Below are positions 8,460-16,983 of a stretch of 64,000 nucleotides of DNA, in pieces (the stretch's first letter is position 1; each line of letters begins with the position of its first letter). The stretch spans positions 134,513 to 198,512 of the forward strand of contig NZ_PPHG01000052.1 of assembly GCF_002904295.1 (NCBI RefSeq), read 5' to 3'. The position numbers were made by a program, and so were the translations under genes. Origin of the DNA: Amycolatopsis sp. CA-128772. GTDB lineage: Bacteria > Actinomycetota > Actinomycetes > Mycobacteriales > Pseudonocardiaceae. The notes below the pieces were generated by a model. It did not search any database and had not been told where the DNA came from. It saw only the letters and a list, made by a program, of their open reading frames with translations.

Positions 8460-9052
8460 CGGTCCACCCCCAGGCAGTCGCGCAACCGGATCAGGCCGTC
8501 CCGGATGCGGGTCTTCACGGTCCCCGGCGCGACCTTCAGCACCTCGGCGACCTCGGGGTAGGTGTAGCCGTTGTAGTAGGCCAGCACGATCGACTCGCGC
8601 TGCAGGTCGGTCAGCGCGGCCAGGCACTGCCGCACCCGCTGCTGCTCCAGACCGGCCAGCGTGGACTCGGTGACCTCGTCGAACGGCCGCCGCACGTCCA
8701 TCAGCCCGGCCCGCTCCTCCCGGTCGACGCCGGCCTGGTGCGAGCGCACGCGGTCCACGGCCCGCCGGTGGGCGATGGTCAGCACCCACGACAGCGCGCT
8801 GCCCCGCTCCGGCTCGTACCTGGCGGCCTTGCGCCACACCTCCACCAGCACCTCCTGCGCCACTTCTTCGGCTTGCGCGTGGCTGCGCAGCACGCGCGTC
8901 GCCAGGCCGAGCACCGGGCCCGCGACGAGGTCGTACAGCGCCGCGAACGCCGGTTCGTCGCCCGCCGCCACCCGCCGAAGCAGTTCTTCGGCGCCCGGCG
9001 CGGGCGCCGGCGCCTCGTCCGGTTGCAGCCGCAACCGCCCACGCTCACCCAT
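8456..9052 (-). CDS. sigK: ECF sigma factor, SigK-like
   Basis: A 198-residue ECF sigma factor. Region 2 is at about residues 25-95 (FAALYDLVAGPVLGLATRVL, AEEVAQEVLVEVWRKAARYE), and region 4 at about 130-190 (LTDLQRESIVLAYYNGYTYPEV, VAPGTVKTRIRDGLIRLR). It is coupled to the RskA-like gene and followed by a decayed molybdenum enzyme and a fasciclin lipoprotein, the usual actinobacterial SigK set. The frame stays open to a start at 9289, but that extra 79-residue stretch lacks sigma-factor character; ATG at 9052 gives a normal family length. Confidence 0.85.
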   Translation of the reverse strand: MGERGRLRLQPDEAPAPAPGAEELLRRVAAGDEPAFAALYDLVAGPVLGLATRVLRSHAQAEEVAQEVLVEVWRKAARYEPERGSALSWVLTIAHRRAVDRVRSHQAGVDREERAGLMDVRRPFDEVTESTLAGLEQQRVRQCLAALTDLQRESIVLAYYNGYTYPEVAEVLKVAPGTVKTRIRDGLIRLRDCLGVDR

Positions 9053-9400
9053 CCCCGGCACCTTCCACGTCACCCATGTCCACCCGCCTCCGTGCTGGGT
9101 TCGCGGCCGGACGGCGGGCCGGACTGGTGGGGAGTGGCCCTTCCCACCCGGACGGCGCAAATCCGGCGGCGGGACCCATCCGACGAGCCCGCGGCTCCGA
9201 ATCGGGGGTGCCGCCGAGGTTGCGTCACCGGCGATGACTCTGGGTGAGCAAGTTGCCCGTTCGGCCACGCTCGCGGTGACCTCGGACACTTCTTGATCAC
9301 CCCAGAGTGTGAAAGTTATTCGGAACGCTGGGCGTTGAACTGACTATGGGTTATCCCTGGAACCAGACGAAGTTAACCGACGAGTAGCAAAGGCGGTCCG
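9053..9400. other. 348-base intergenic region upstream of sigK and ssgA-like genes
   Basis: No credible gene. It separates the divergent sigK-like and SsgA-like genes. The only notable signal is CCGAATA on the minus strand at 9317-9323, possibly a SigK autoregulatory -10 element, which would leave a long leader of about 250 bases before the chosen sigK start. AAAGGCGG near 9390 is the likely ribosome site of the SsgA-like gene. Confidence 0.5.
9317..9323 (-). promoter_or_regulatory. Possible SigK -10 element upstream of sigK
   Basis: CCGAATA on the minus strand, identical to the heptamer before the fasciclin gene. If used, the sigK message would carry an unusually long leader. No matching -35 seen. 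Confidence 0.3.
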
Positions 9401-9814
9401 ATGACCGACCCGTACAGCGTGACCAACGCCCGCATCGACTTCGCCCTGCGCACCTTCGGGGCCGGGCCGCGACCGGTGCCGGCCGAGCTGGAGTACGACA
9501 CCCGCGACCCGTACGCGGTCGCCGTGGTGCTGCACGCCGGCCCGAGCGCGGTCCGGTGGCTGTTCGGCCGCGACCTGCTCGCCGACGGCCTGCTCGCCCG
9601 CTGCGGCGACGGCGACGTGCGGATCGGGCCCGCCGGCGACCCCGCGCTGGTCGTGGTGGAGCTGACCTCCCCGGACGGCGCCGCCGTGCTGGAGGCGCCC
9701 GCGAAGGAAATCGCGGCCTTCCTCGACCGGACCTACGACGTCATCCCGGCCGGCAGCGAGAGCGACTGGTTCGACTTCGACGAGGAATTCGAGAAGCTTT
9801 CCTACCAGGACTGA
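9401..9814 (+). CDS. SsgA-family sporulation/cell-division regulator (SALP)
   Basis: A 137-residue SsgA-like protein. Family features are clear: an N-terminal barrel strand set (PVPAELEYDTRDPYAVAVV), VRWLFGRDLLADGL, the GDGDVRIGP loop, and ALVVVELTSPDGAAVLEAP, ending in a long helix with FLDRTYDVIPAG. SALPs occur only in morphologically complex actinomycetes, where they recruit FtsZ or guide septum and peptidoglycan synthesis. It is followed after 15 bp by an adenylating enzyme on the same strand, probably co-transcribed. Confidence 0.93.
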   Translation: MTDPYSVTNARIDFALRTFGAGPRPVPAELEYDTRDPYAVAVVLHAGPSAVRWLFGRDLLADGLLARCGDGDVRIGPAGDPALVVVELTSPDGAAVLEAPAKEIAAFLDRTYDVIPAGSESDWFDFDEEFEKLSYQD

Positions 9815-9829
9815 GTACGGTCCCGGGGG

Positions 9830-11188
9830 GTGAGCTTCTTCCTGACGAAGGTCCTCGCCGCGCTCGACGAAGGCGGCGACCGCGTCCTGTTCCACTCCGG
9901 TGACGGCGCCACCACCTACCACCGGGCCCGCGACCGCTTGCGCCGGCTGCACGGCGGGCTCGGCGACGTCGGGACCCTCGCCGTCGACCTGCGCAACCGG
10001 CCCGAGACGGTCCTGGTCCAGCTGGCGGCCCTCCTCCGCGGCGCGACCGTGCTCATGGTCCCCGCCTCGGCGCCGGCCGCGGACCGGCTCGCCGCGGCGA
10101 GCGGCACCACCGTCGTCACCGACCGCCCGCAGGACTGGCCCGCCGGCGACGTCCGGACCCTCGCCGACCTCGACGGCGAACCCGAGCCGCTGAACCCGCC
10201 GGAGACCGTGCGTCTCCTCTTCCCCACCGGCGGCACCACCGGCACCCCGAAGCTGATCCGCCACAGCGGCATCTACGACGGCATGGCGTACATCTTCACG
10301 CCGGCACCGGACGGCCCGGGCCGCACGCTGCTGGTGGCCCCCATGACGCACATGACCGGCAACGCGACCGTGCTCGGCGCGCTGCTGCGGCACGACACCG
10401 TGGTGCTCCACGACGGTTTCGACGCAGCGGCCGTCCTCGACGCGATCCAGACGCACCGCATCGACACGCTGTCGCTCACTCCGCCGCGCCTGGCCGCGCT
10501 CCTCGACCACCCGCAGCGGCCGGAAACGGACTTGACCAGCGTCCGCTCGCTTTCCCTCGGCGCCGCGCCGCTGCCGCCGCACCGGCTCGTCCAGGCCCTC
10601 GACGTCTTCGGGCCGGTCGTGGGCCAGGGCTATGGCCTCACCGAGGCGCCGATGATCGCGAGCATCTCCGCCGCCGAGCTGATCGGCCACCCGGAGCGGC
10701 TGGGTTCCGTCGGCCGCATCGTGCCGGGCATGGAGGCACGCATTACCGCCGACGGCGAGGTCGAGGTCCGCGGGCTGGCCATGATGGACGGTTACCTCGG
10801 CGGCCCGGAGATCGGCGCGGGCTGGCTGCGCACCGGCGACCTCGGCCGGTTCGACGACGAGGGCTACCTCTACCTGCTCGACCGCGCCGACGACGTCGTC
10901 GTGGTGGGCGAGCACGGCACGAAGGTCCCGACCACCGTCGTCGAACACGCGCTGGAGACGCATCCGGCGGTGCGGGCCGCGGCCGTCTTCGGTCGTGGCG
11001 GCCTGCTGCGCGCGGTCGTCGTCGCGACGGGCGCGGTCACGGCAGCCGACCTGAAGGCGCACGCCTGGGAAACCTTCGGCCAGGAGCACTACGTCCCGGC
11101 GGCCGTGGACTTCGCCGACGCGCTGCCGCTCACCGACGTGGGCAAAGTGGACAAGCGCGCCCTCGCTCAGCTCGTGACGGCCCCGTAG
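9830..11188 (+). CDS. Acyl/aryl-adenylating enzyme (AMP-binding superfamily)
   Basis: A 452-residue class I adenylate-forming enzyme. Core motifs: A3 LLFPTGGTTGTPKLIR (about residues 125-140), A5 GQGYGLTEAPMI, A7 LRTGDLGRFDDEGYLYLLDR, and A10 PLTDVGKVDKRAL with the catalytic lysine. It is short for an acyl-CoA synthetase (usually over 500), with a compact N-terminal part. It should activate a carboxylic acid as the adenylate and pass it to CoA or a carrier protein; no carrier protein is adjacent, so substrate and acceptor are unknown. GTG start with GGGGG before it. The end overlaps the convergent ilvD gene by 22 bases. Confidence 0.85.
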   Translation: MSFFLTKVLAALDEGGDRVLFHSGDGATTYHRARDRLRRLHGGLGDVGTLAVDLRNRPETVLVQLAALLRGATVLMVPASAPAADRLAAASGTTVVTDRPQDWPAGDVRTLADLDGEPEPLNPPETVRLLFPTGGTTGTPKLIRHSGIYDGMAYIFTPAPDGPGRTLLVAPMTHMTGNATVLGALLRHDTVVLHDGFDAAAVLDAIQTHRIDTLSLTPPRLAALLDHPQRPETDLTSVRSLSLGAAPLPPHRLVQALDVFGPVVGQGYGLTEAPMIASISAAELIGHPERLGSVGRIVPGMEARITADGEVEVRGLAMMDGYLGGPEIGAGWLRTGDLGRFDDEGYLYLLDRADDVVVVGEHGTKVPTTVVEHALETHPAVRAAAVFGRGGLLRAVVVATGAVTAADLKAHAWETFGQEHYVPAAVDFADALPLTDVGKVDKRALAQLVTAP

Positions 11189-12858
11189 GACGACGACCGC
11201 ACCAGCTTCACGTACTTGCCCAGCACGCCTTCCCCGAACTTGTTCGGCAGCGGCTCCCAGCCCTCGCGGCGGCGGGCCAGCTCGGCGGCGTCGACCAGCA
11301 GGTCGATGCTGCGCGCCTTGATGTCGACGGCGATCCGGTCGCCGGTCCGGACGAAGGCGATCGGGCCGCCGTCGGCCGCTTCGGGGGCGACGTGGCCGAT
11401 GCACAGGCCGGTGGTGCCGCCGGAGAACCGCCCGTCGGTCAGCAACAGCACTTCGCGACCGAGGCCGGCGCCCTTGATCGCCGCCGTGATGGCCAGCATC
11501 TCGCGCATGCCCGGGCCGCCCTTGGGGCCCTCGTAGCGGATGACCACGACGTCGCCCGCTTCGATCCGGCCCTCGTTCAGCGCCGCCATCGCCTCCTGCT
11601 CGCGTTCGAACACCCGCGCCGGGCCTTCGAAGTTGGCCGTGTCGAAGCCCGCGGACTTCACGACCGCGCCCTCGGGGGCGAGCGAGCCGTGCAGGATGGT
11701 GATGCCGCCGGTCGGGTGCAGCGGGTTGTCCAGACCGCGCAGGACCTCGCCGTCGATCGGGCCGGGGTCGAGCTCGGCGAGGTTCTCGGCGACCGTCCGG
11801 CCGGTGACGGTGAGCGCGTCGCCGTGGATCAGGCCTTCGTCCAGCAGGGCCTTCATCAGTACCGGGATGCCGCCGTGGCGGTCGATGTCGTTCATGACGT
11901 ACTTGCCGAACGGCTTCAGGTCGCCCAGGTGCGGGACGCGGTCGCCGACGGCGTTGAAGTCGTCCAGGGTCAGCGGCACCTTCGCCTCGTGCGCGATGGC
12001 CAGCAGGTGCAGCACGGCATTGGTCGAACCACCGAGGGCCATCACGACGGTGATGGCGTTCTCGAACGCCTCCCGGGTGAGGATGTCCCGCGCGGTGATG
12101 CCCTTTTCGAGCAGGTTGACGACGGCTTCCCCGGACAGGCGGGCGTAGTGGTCGCGGCGGCGGTCCGCGGACGGCGGCGCGGCCGAGCCCGGCATGCTCA
12201 TCCCCATCGCCTCGGCGGCCGACGCCATCGTGTTCGCGGTGTACATCCCGCCGCAGGCGCCCTCGCCGGGGCAGATGGCGCGTTCGATGCGGTCGAGGTC
12301 GTCGGTCTTGAGCCGCCCCGCCCGGCAGGCGCCGACCGCCTCGAAGGCGTCGATCAGCGTGACGTCCTTCTCGGTGCCGTCGGTGAGCTTCACCCAGCCG
12401 GGGGCGATCGTGCCCGCGTAGAGGAACACCGACGCCAGGTCGAGGCGCGCGGCGGCCATCAGCATGCCCGGCAGCGACTTGTCGCAGCCGGCCAGGAGGA
12501 TCGAGCCGTCGAGCCGCTCGGCCTGCATCACCGTCTCGACCGAGTCGGCGATGACCTCGCGGGAGACCAGCGAGAAGTGCATGCCGTCGTGGCCCATGGA
12601 GATGCCGTCGGACACCGAGATGGTGCCGAACTGCAGCGGGTAGCCGCCGCCGGCGTGGACGCCCTCCTTGGCCGCCTGGGCCAGCCTGTCCAGCGAGAGG
12701 TTGCACGGCGTGATCTCGTTCCACGAGCTGGCGACGCCGATGATCGGCTTCGTCCAGTCGCCGTCCCCCATCCCGACCGCGCGCAGCATGCCTCTGGCGG
12801 GCGCGGCCTCGATGCCGTCGGTCACCGTGCGGCTGCGGGGCTTCGGGTCGATCGTCAT
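11167..12858 (-). CDS. ilvD: Dihydroxy-acid dehydratase
   Basis: A 563-residue IlvD/Edd-family dehydratase that converts 2,3-dihydroxy-acids to 2-oxo-acids in valine, leucine and isoleucine (and pantothenate) synthesis. Iron-sulfur ligand cysteines are seen in LLAGCDKSLPGM and CPGEGACGGMYTANTM, and the GGSTNAVLHL and GRFSGGTTGLCIGHVAPEA blocks are intact. Length is normal. ATG at 12858 has GGAGG eight bases upstream. Standing apart from other ilv genes, it could be a second copy, but nothing in the sequence suggests loss of function. Confidence 0.95.
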   Translation of the reverse strand: MTIDPKPRSRTVTDGIEAAPARGMLRAVGMGDGDWTKPIIGVASSWNEITPCNLSLDRLAQAAKEGVHAGGGYPLQFGTISVSDGISMGHDGMHFSLVSREVIADSVETVMQAERLDGSILLAGCDKSLPGMLMAAARLDLASVFLYAGTIAPGWVKLTDGTEKDVTLIDAFEAVGACRAGRLKTDDLDRIERAICPGEGACGGMYTANTMASAAEAMGMSMPGSAAPPSADRRRDHYARLSGEAVVNLLEKGITARDILTREAFENAITVVMALGGSTNAVLHLLAIAHEAKVPLTLDDFNAVGDRVPHLGDLKPFGKYVMNDIDRHGGIPVLMKALLDEGLIHGDALTVTGRTVAENLAELDPGPIDGEVLRGLDNPLHPTGGITILHGSLAPEGAVVKSAGFDTANFEGPARVFEREQEAMAALNEGRIEAGDVVVIRYEGPKGGPGMREMLAITAAIKGAGLGREVLLLTDGRFSGGTTGLCIGHVAPEAADGGPIAFVRTGDRIAVDIKARSIDLLVDAAELARRREGWEPLPNKFGEGVLGKYVKLVRSSSYGAVTS

Positions 12859-12973
12859 CGCGGGCCTCCGTTACGACGTTCGGGCGCGCAAGCATGTTAC
12901 CAACGGACGCGCGGTCCGCTGGCCGGAACGATTTCCTACCCGCGCGCGGAACCCCCGGCGAAAACTCGGCGCC

Positions 12974-14050
12974 ATGATCTCCACGGTGGTGTGGGGCACG
13001 GGCAACGTGGGCCGTGCGGCAATCCGGGCCGTCGACGCCCACCCGGCGCTGAAGCTGACCGCGGTGCTCGTCCACGACCCGGCGAAGGTCGGCAAGGACG
13101 CCGGCGAGCTGGCCGGCGTCGAGGCGCTGGGGGTCGCGGCCACCGACGACATCGAGGCCGTCCTGGCGGCGAGTCCGCGCGCGGTCGTGTACGCCGCTTC
13201 GGGTGACGTCCGGTTCGACGACGCGCTCGCCGATATCGTGCGGGCCGTCCGGGCGGGCGCGGTCGTCGTGACCCCGGCCCTGTACCCGCTCTACGACCAG
13301 CGCAACGCGCCCCCGGAGCTGCGCGACCCGGTCCTGGCGGCGATCGAGGACGGCGGCGGCTCGCTGTTCGTCTCCGGCGTGGACCCCGGCTGGGGCAACG
13401 ACGTACTGCCGCTGCTGATCAGCGGCCTCGGCACCGACGTCGACGTCGTCCGCTGCCAGGAGATCTTCGATTACTCGACCTACGAGCAGCCCGAGTCCGT
13501 CCGGTACCTGGTCGGGATGGGCCAGCCGATGGACTACGACCCGCCGATGCTGATGACCGGCGTGCCGTCGATGGTGTGGGGCGGCCAGGTCCGGCTGATC
13601 GCGCGCGGCCTCGGCGTCGAGGTGGACGAGCTGCGCGAGACCCTGGACCGGCGTCCGCTCGACGACACCGTGTCCACCCGGACCATGGGCGAGTTCGAAA
13701 AGGGCACGCAGGGCGCGGTGCGGTTCGAGGTGCAGGGCATCGTCGGCGGCGAGCCGCGGATCGTGATCGAGCACGTCACGCGCATCCACCCGTCGTGCGC
13801 CCCCGGCTGGCCCGCGCCGCCCAGCGGCGACGGCGCCCACCGCGTGATCATCGAAGGCCGGCCGCGCATCGAGGTCACCGTCGAGGCGACCGACGAAGGC
13901 GAGAACCGGTCGGCGGGCGGCAACGCCACCGCCGTCGGCCGCCTGGTCGGCGCGATCGACTGGCTGGCCGCGGCCGGGCCCGGCCTCTACGACGCACTCG
14001 ACGTCCCGCTGCGCCCGGCAGCCGGCAAGCTCGGAAGGAGCCGTCCGTGA
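12974..14050 (+). CDS. NAD(P)-binding dehydrogenase, DapB-like fold
   Basis: A 358-residue protein with a DapB-like N-terminal Rossmann domain (VVWGTGNVGRAAIRAV) and a C-terminal domain of the type seen in 2,4-diaminopentanoate dehydrogenase and related amine-dehydrogenase-family proteins (SGVDPGWGNDVLPLLISGL). The true reaction is unknown. The ATG at 12974 is the first sensible start. Its TGA overlaps the GTG of the next gene, so the pair forms a translationally coupled operon with an AhpD-like protein, beside a cholesterol oxidase on the opposite strand. Such triads may be part of sterol or amine catabolism, but this is inference. Confidence 0.75.
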   Translation: MISTVVWGTGNVGRAAIRAVDAHPALKLTAVLVHDPAKVGKDAGELAGVEALGVAATDDIEAVLAASPRAVVYAASGDVRFDDALADIVRAVRAGAVVVTPALYPLYDQRNAPPELRDPVLAAIEDGGGSLFVSGVDPGWGNDVLPLLISGLGTDVDVVRCQEIFDYSTYEQPESVRYLVGMGQPMDYDPPMLMTGVPSMVWGGQVRLIARGLGVEVDELRETLDRRPLDDTVSTRTMGEFEKGTQGAVRFEVQGIVGGEPRIVIEHVTRIHPSCAPGWPAPPSGDGAHRVIIEGRPRIEVTVEATDEGENRSAGGNATAVGRLVGAIDWLAAAGPGLYDALDVPLRPAAGKLGRSRP

Positions 14051-14532
14051 ACATCGACATCCCCGCGGGCAAGGACCCGATCGGGTACGTCTGGGGCGAA
14101 ATGGTCCCCGGCATCGGGATCGCCGCGTCGAAGTTCTCGCTGGCGGTGTACGAGCACACGACGCTGGAGCTGCGGGAGTTCGAGGCCGCGCGGCTGCGGA
14201 TCGCGCAGCTCAACGGCTGCGTCTTCTGCCTCGACTGGCGCACCGAACGCGACGGCGTCAAGGTCGAGCCGGAGTTCGCCGACGCGGTGTCGGAATGGCG
14301 CACCACCGACCGGTTCGACGAGCGGACGCGGCTGGCGGCGGAGTACGCCGAGCGGTACAGCCTGGACCACCACAACCTCGACGACGAGTTCTGGAAGCGG
14401 ATGTCCGCGTCCTACACGCAGCAGGAGATCGTCGAGCTCAGCATGAGCCTCGGCGCGTGGCTGGCGTTCGGACGGCTGAACCACGTCCTCGGCCTCGACA
14501 CCGCCTGCGTCCTCCCGTCCCACCGGTCGTGA
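14047..14532 (+). CDS. AhpD-like / carboxymuconolactone decarboxylase family protein
   Basis: A 161-residue all-helical AhpD-like protein with the redox motif CVFC in RIAQLNGCVFCLDW (about residues 58-61) and a downstream conserved region (EIVELSMSLGAWLAFGRLNHVLGL). Family members act as thiol-dependent peroxidases or as partners of other oxidoreductases. Start GTG overlaps the stop of the preceding dehydrogenase (GTGA), indicating coupled translation. The stop codon itself lies inside the left arm of a long terminator hairpin. Confidence 0.85.
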   Translation: MNIDIPAGKDPIGYVWGEMVPGIGIAASKFSLAVYEHTTLELREFEAARLRIAQLNGCVFCLDWRTERDGVKVEPEFADAVSEWRTTDRFDERTRLAAEYAERYSLDHHNLDDEFWKRMSASYTQQEIVELSMSLGAWLAFGRLNHVLGLDTACVLPSHRS

Positions 14533-14565
14533 GGGGCGGGGGCGGCGCCCCTCACGACCGGTGGG
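14519..14565. terminator. Strong bidirectional terminator hairpin
   Basis: A perfect 20-bp stem (14519-14538 with 14546-14565) and 7-base loop between convergent genes. The left arm includes the TGA of the AhpD-like gene and the right arm touches the TAG of the cholesterol oxidase gene. Confidence 0.85.
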
Positions 14566-16206
14566 CTAGAAGTCCTGCGCGATGATCTTCTCGATGTTGC
14601 GTTCCGCCAGTGCGGTGATGGTGACGAACGGGTTGACGCTGGTGTTGCCCGGGATCAGCGAGCCGTCGATCGCGTACAGGCCCGGGTGGCCGACGAGCCT
14701 GCCGTAGTTGTCGGTCGCCTTGCCCAGCACCGCGCCGCCGAGCGGGTGGTAGGTGAGATGGTCGCCCCAGATCTTGTACGTGCCGAACAGGTCGGTCCGG
14801 TAGATCGTGCCCTCGGTCGAGTTGATCTTGTCGAAGATGGTCTTCGCCATGTCGATCGACGGCTGCTTCCACGCCTTCTGCCAGTTCAGCTCGACCGCGC
14901 GGGTCGCCGGATTCCAGGTGAACTGCGCGCGGTTCGGGTTCTTCGTGATCGACAGGTAGAACGACGCCCACGTCTCGATCCCGGTCGGCAGCGGCGCGAC
15001 CTCCGCGAAGGCGCCGCCCGCGTTCCAGTTGTCGATGCCGCCGCACGGGATGGTCGACTGCGACGCCCCGGTCGGGTCCCAGATCTGGTTGGCCCGCCCG
15101 ACCATCACGTTCCCGTTGTCGCCCCAGTTCCGGCCGATCTCGCCGTTCAGGTTCGGCAGCGCGCCGGTCGCCTTCAGCTTCACCAGCAGCTTGCTGGTGC
15201 CGACGCTGCCCGCGGCGAAGAACACCTTGTCCGCCGTGACGGTCTTGATCGTGGACACCGCGCCCGCGGTGGTGAGCTGTTCGATCGTCACGGTGTAGCC
15301 GCCGCCCGCGGCGGGCACCACCTGCGTCACGCGGTGCAGCGGCGAGATGGTGACCCGGCCGGTCGCGGCGATCTTCGGCAGGTAGGTCTTCTGCAGCGAC
15401 TTCTTGCCGTAGTTGTTGCCGAACAGGATCTCCCCAGCCAGCGCCGACTTCGTGGCCGTGCCCGCCGCCTCCCGCTCCATGTAGTCCCAGTCGTACACGT
15501 CCGGCACGAACACGAACGGGAAACCGGACCGCTGGGCCTGTTTCCGGCCGACACGGGCGAACTGGTACCAGTCGGTGGAGTCGAACCAGGCCGGCCGGAT
15601 ACTGGCGACCCCGAGGCCGGCGTTGGCGCGCGGGTAGTAGACGTCGTACATCTCGTTCGCGTCGACCGTGGGCAGGATGGCGCCGAAGTTCTCCCGCTTC
15701 GGCGTGACGGCCATGCCGCCGTTGACGAGCGAGCCGCCGCCGACGCCGCGGCCCTGGTACACGGTGATCCCGCTGAACTCCTCGGCGTCGAGGATGCCCG
15801 TGTAGCGCGGGATGTCCTTGTCGATCGGGAACCCGAGGAAGTTGGAGAACGGCTGCTTCGTCCTGGTGCGCAACCAGAACGACCGCTGGTCCGGGTTGGG
15901 CGTGGCGCAGAAGATCTTGCCGTCCGGGCCCGGGGTGTCCCAGGCCATGCCCATCTCGACCATCTGCACGTCGACACCGGCCTGGGCGAGCCGGAGGGCG
16001 GCGACCGAGCCGCCGTAGCCGGTCCCGACGACCAGCGCGGACACGCGGGCGCCGTCGGAGATGGCGGCGGCCGTGGCCGGCCGCGCCGACGCGGCGGCGG
16101 CCCGGCCGGCCAGCGCGGCACCGGCCAAGATAGAACCGGTTCCAGCAATGAAGAGACGACGGGAAACAGCGCCAGAACTTGTTCTCCACACGGGTTCGTC
16201 GCTCAT
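14566..16206 (-). CDS. choA: Secreted cholesterol oxidase (GMC family)
   Basis: A 546-residue precursor. A twin-arginine signal (SRRLFIAGT, hydrophobic stretch, cut near AAAASA) leads to an FAD-binding domain with VVGTGYGGSVAALRLAQAG, QGRGVGGGSLVNGG contacting FAD, and a C-terminal HPLGG block, catalytic region YHPLGGAVLGKA, plus GNTSVNPFVTITALAERN. These are hallmarks of class I (non-covalent FAD) cholesterol oxidases, which turn cholesterol into cholest-4-en-3-one with H2O2. ATG at 16206 has GAGGAAC upstream and a well-formed promoter. It ends against a terminator shared with the AhpD-like operon. Confidence 0.92.
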   Translation of the reverse strand: MSDEPVWRTSSGAVSRRLFIAGTGSILAGAALAGRAAAASARPATAAAISDGARVSALVVGTGYGGSVAALRLAQAGVDVQMVEMGMAWDTPGPDGKIFCATPNPDQRSFWLRTRTKQPFSNFLGFPIDKDIPRYTGILDAEEFSGITVYQGRGVGGGSLVNGGMAVTPKRENFGAILPTVDANEMYDVYYPRANAGLGVASIRPAWFDSTDWYQFARVGRKQAQRSGFPFVFVPDVYDWDYMEREAAGTATKSALAGEILFGNNYGKKSLQKTYLPKIAATGRVTISPLHRVTQVVPAAGGGYTVTIEQLTTAGAVSTIKTVTADKVFFAAGSVGTSKLLVKLKATGALPNLNGEIGRNWGDNGNVMVGRANQIWDPTGASQSTIPCGGIDNWNAGGAFAEVAPLPTGIETWASFYLSITKNPNRAQFTWNPATRAVELNWQKAWKQPSIDMAKTIFDKINSTEGTIYRTDLFGTYKIWGDHLTYHPLGGAVLGKATDNYGRLVGHPGLYAIDGSLIPGNTSVNPFVTITALAERNIEKIIAQDF

Positions 16207-16240
16207 GCTTTGTTCCTCACCGTTGAGGTATTTAGAACAA

Positions 16241-16269
16241 GTTATAGCTGCGGGGTGCAGACAAGTCGA
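16241..16269 (-). promoter_or_regulatory. Housekeeping-type promoter of the cholesterol oxidase gene
   Basis: Minus strand: -35 TCGACT (16264-16269), 17-bp spacer, -10 TATAAC (16241-16246). Transcription would start near 16234, leaving a leader of about 28 bases that includes the GAGGAAC ribosome site. Confidence 0.7.
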
Positions 16270-16335
16270 CATGTACCCACGAGTAACCTGGCGGGGTTGC
16301 GGGGCGTGCCGCTGAATGGGCCATGATGGCTGACT

Positions 16336-16710
16336 GTGGAGTCCACCCGAGTGGACCGCTGGCTCTGGGCGGTCCGGCTGACGAAGACCCGCCCGGACGC
16401 CGCGGCGGCGTGCCGGGGCGGCCACGTGCGCGTCAACGACAAGCCCGCCAAGCCGGCGACGACGGTCGTCCCGGGCGACGAGGTGCGCCTGCGCGTCGGC
16501 GGGACGACGAAGGTCCTCGACGTGGTCCGCGTGATCCAGAAGCGCGTGGGCGCCCCGGACGCGGCGACCTGCTACGTGGACCGGACGCCGAAGCCACCCC
16601 CGGAGACGGCGATCCAGGTCGCCCGCCGCGACCGCGGCGCCGGGCGGCCGACCAAACGGGAGCGCCGGGTGCTCGACGCGTTCCGGACCCGGCAGGAACC
16701 CCAGGAGTGA
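16336..16710 (+). CDS. S4-domain RNA-binding protein (Hsp15-like)
   Basis: A 124-residue basic protein whose N-terminal half is an S4 RNA-binding domain (VDRWLWAVRLTKTRPDAAAACRGGHVRVND, here shortened as VDRWLWAVRLTKTR and GGHVRVND). Hsp15 relatives bind 50S subunits carrying stalled nascent chains and help recycle them. The C-terminal tail is rich in Arg/Pro and lysine, as in other Hsp15 proteins. The GTG start places VDRWLW at the usual distance from the N-terminus. Confidence 0.87.
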   Translation: MESTRVDRWLWAVRLTKTRPDAAAACRGGHVRVNDKPAKPATTVVPGDEVRLRVGGTTKVLDVVRVIQKRVGAPDAATCYVDRTPKPPPETAIQVARRDRGAGRPTKRERRVLDAFRTRQEPQE

Positions 16711-16956
16711 GTTCGGGGAGGCCGGCCCGGACACGGTCAAGCCGGCCCGAACGACGCCACCAGCGGCGTCACCGCAGAGCAACCCGACCGCGACACTCCG
16801 GGCAGCATGGCGGTCGCCGGCCTCAGGCGTGAAGTCCGCGGAGGCCGACCGATCCGTCGCGCAGGACTAGGTCATTTCCGCGTTCCGGCACCGGATCGTC
16901 GCCGGTTGCGGGGCTCGTCCGGAAATAGCCGGGAATCCGCGCGAACCCGGTCCGCC

Positions 16957-16983
16957 GGCGGGCAATGCGGGTAGTTGCCCGCC
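16957..16983 (+). promoter_or_regulatory. Perfect hairpin directly before a sigma-factor start codon
   Basis: GGCGGGCAA (16957-16965) and TTGCCCGCC (16975-16983) form a 9-bp stem with a 9-base loop ending at the base before the ATG at 16984. It could be a repressor operator over the promoter or an RNA hairpin that blocks initiation. GTAGTT in it could also be a -10 hexamer. Confidence 0.5.

Noticed and set aside
9053..9289. N-terminal extension of the sigK-like protein to 277 residues
   Set aside because: The added residues show no sigma-factor homology and have atypical composition; the ATG at 9052 gives the usual length.
9344..13840. A 1498-codon open frame on the minus strand across the SsgA-like, adenylating-enzyme, ilvD and dehydrogenase genes
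   Set aside because: Antisense shadow caused by high G/C third positions; Arg/Gly/His-rich product with no motifs, while recognised genes fill the region.
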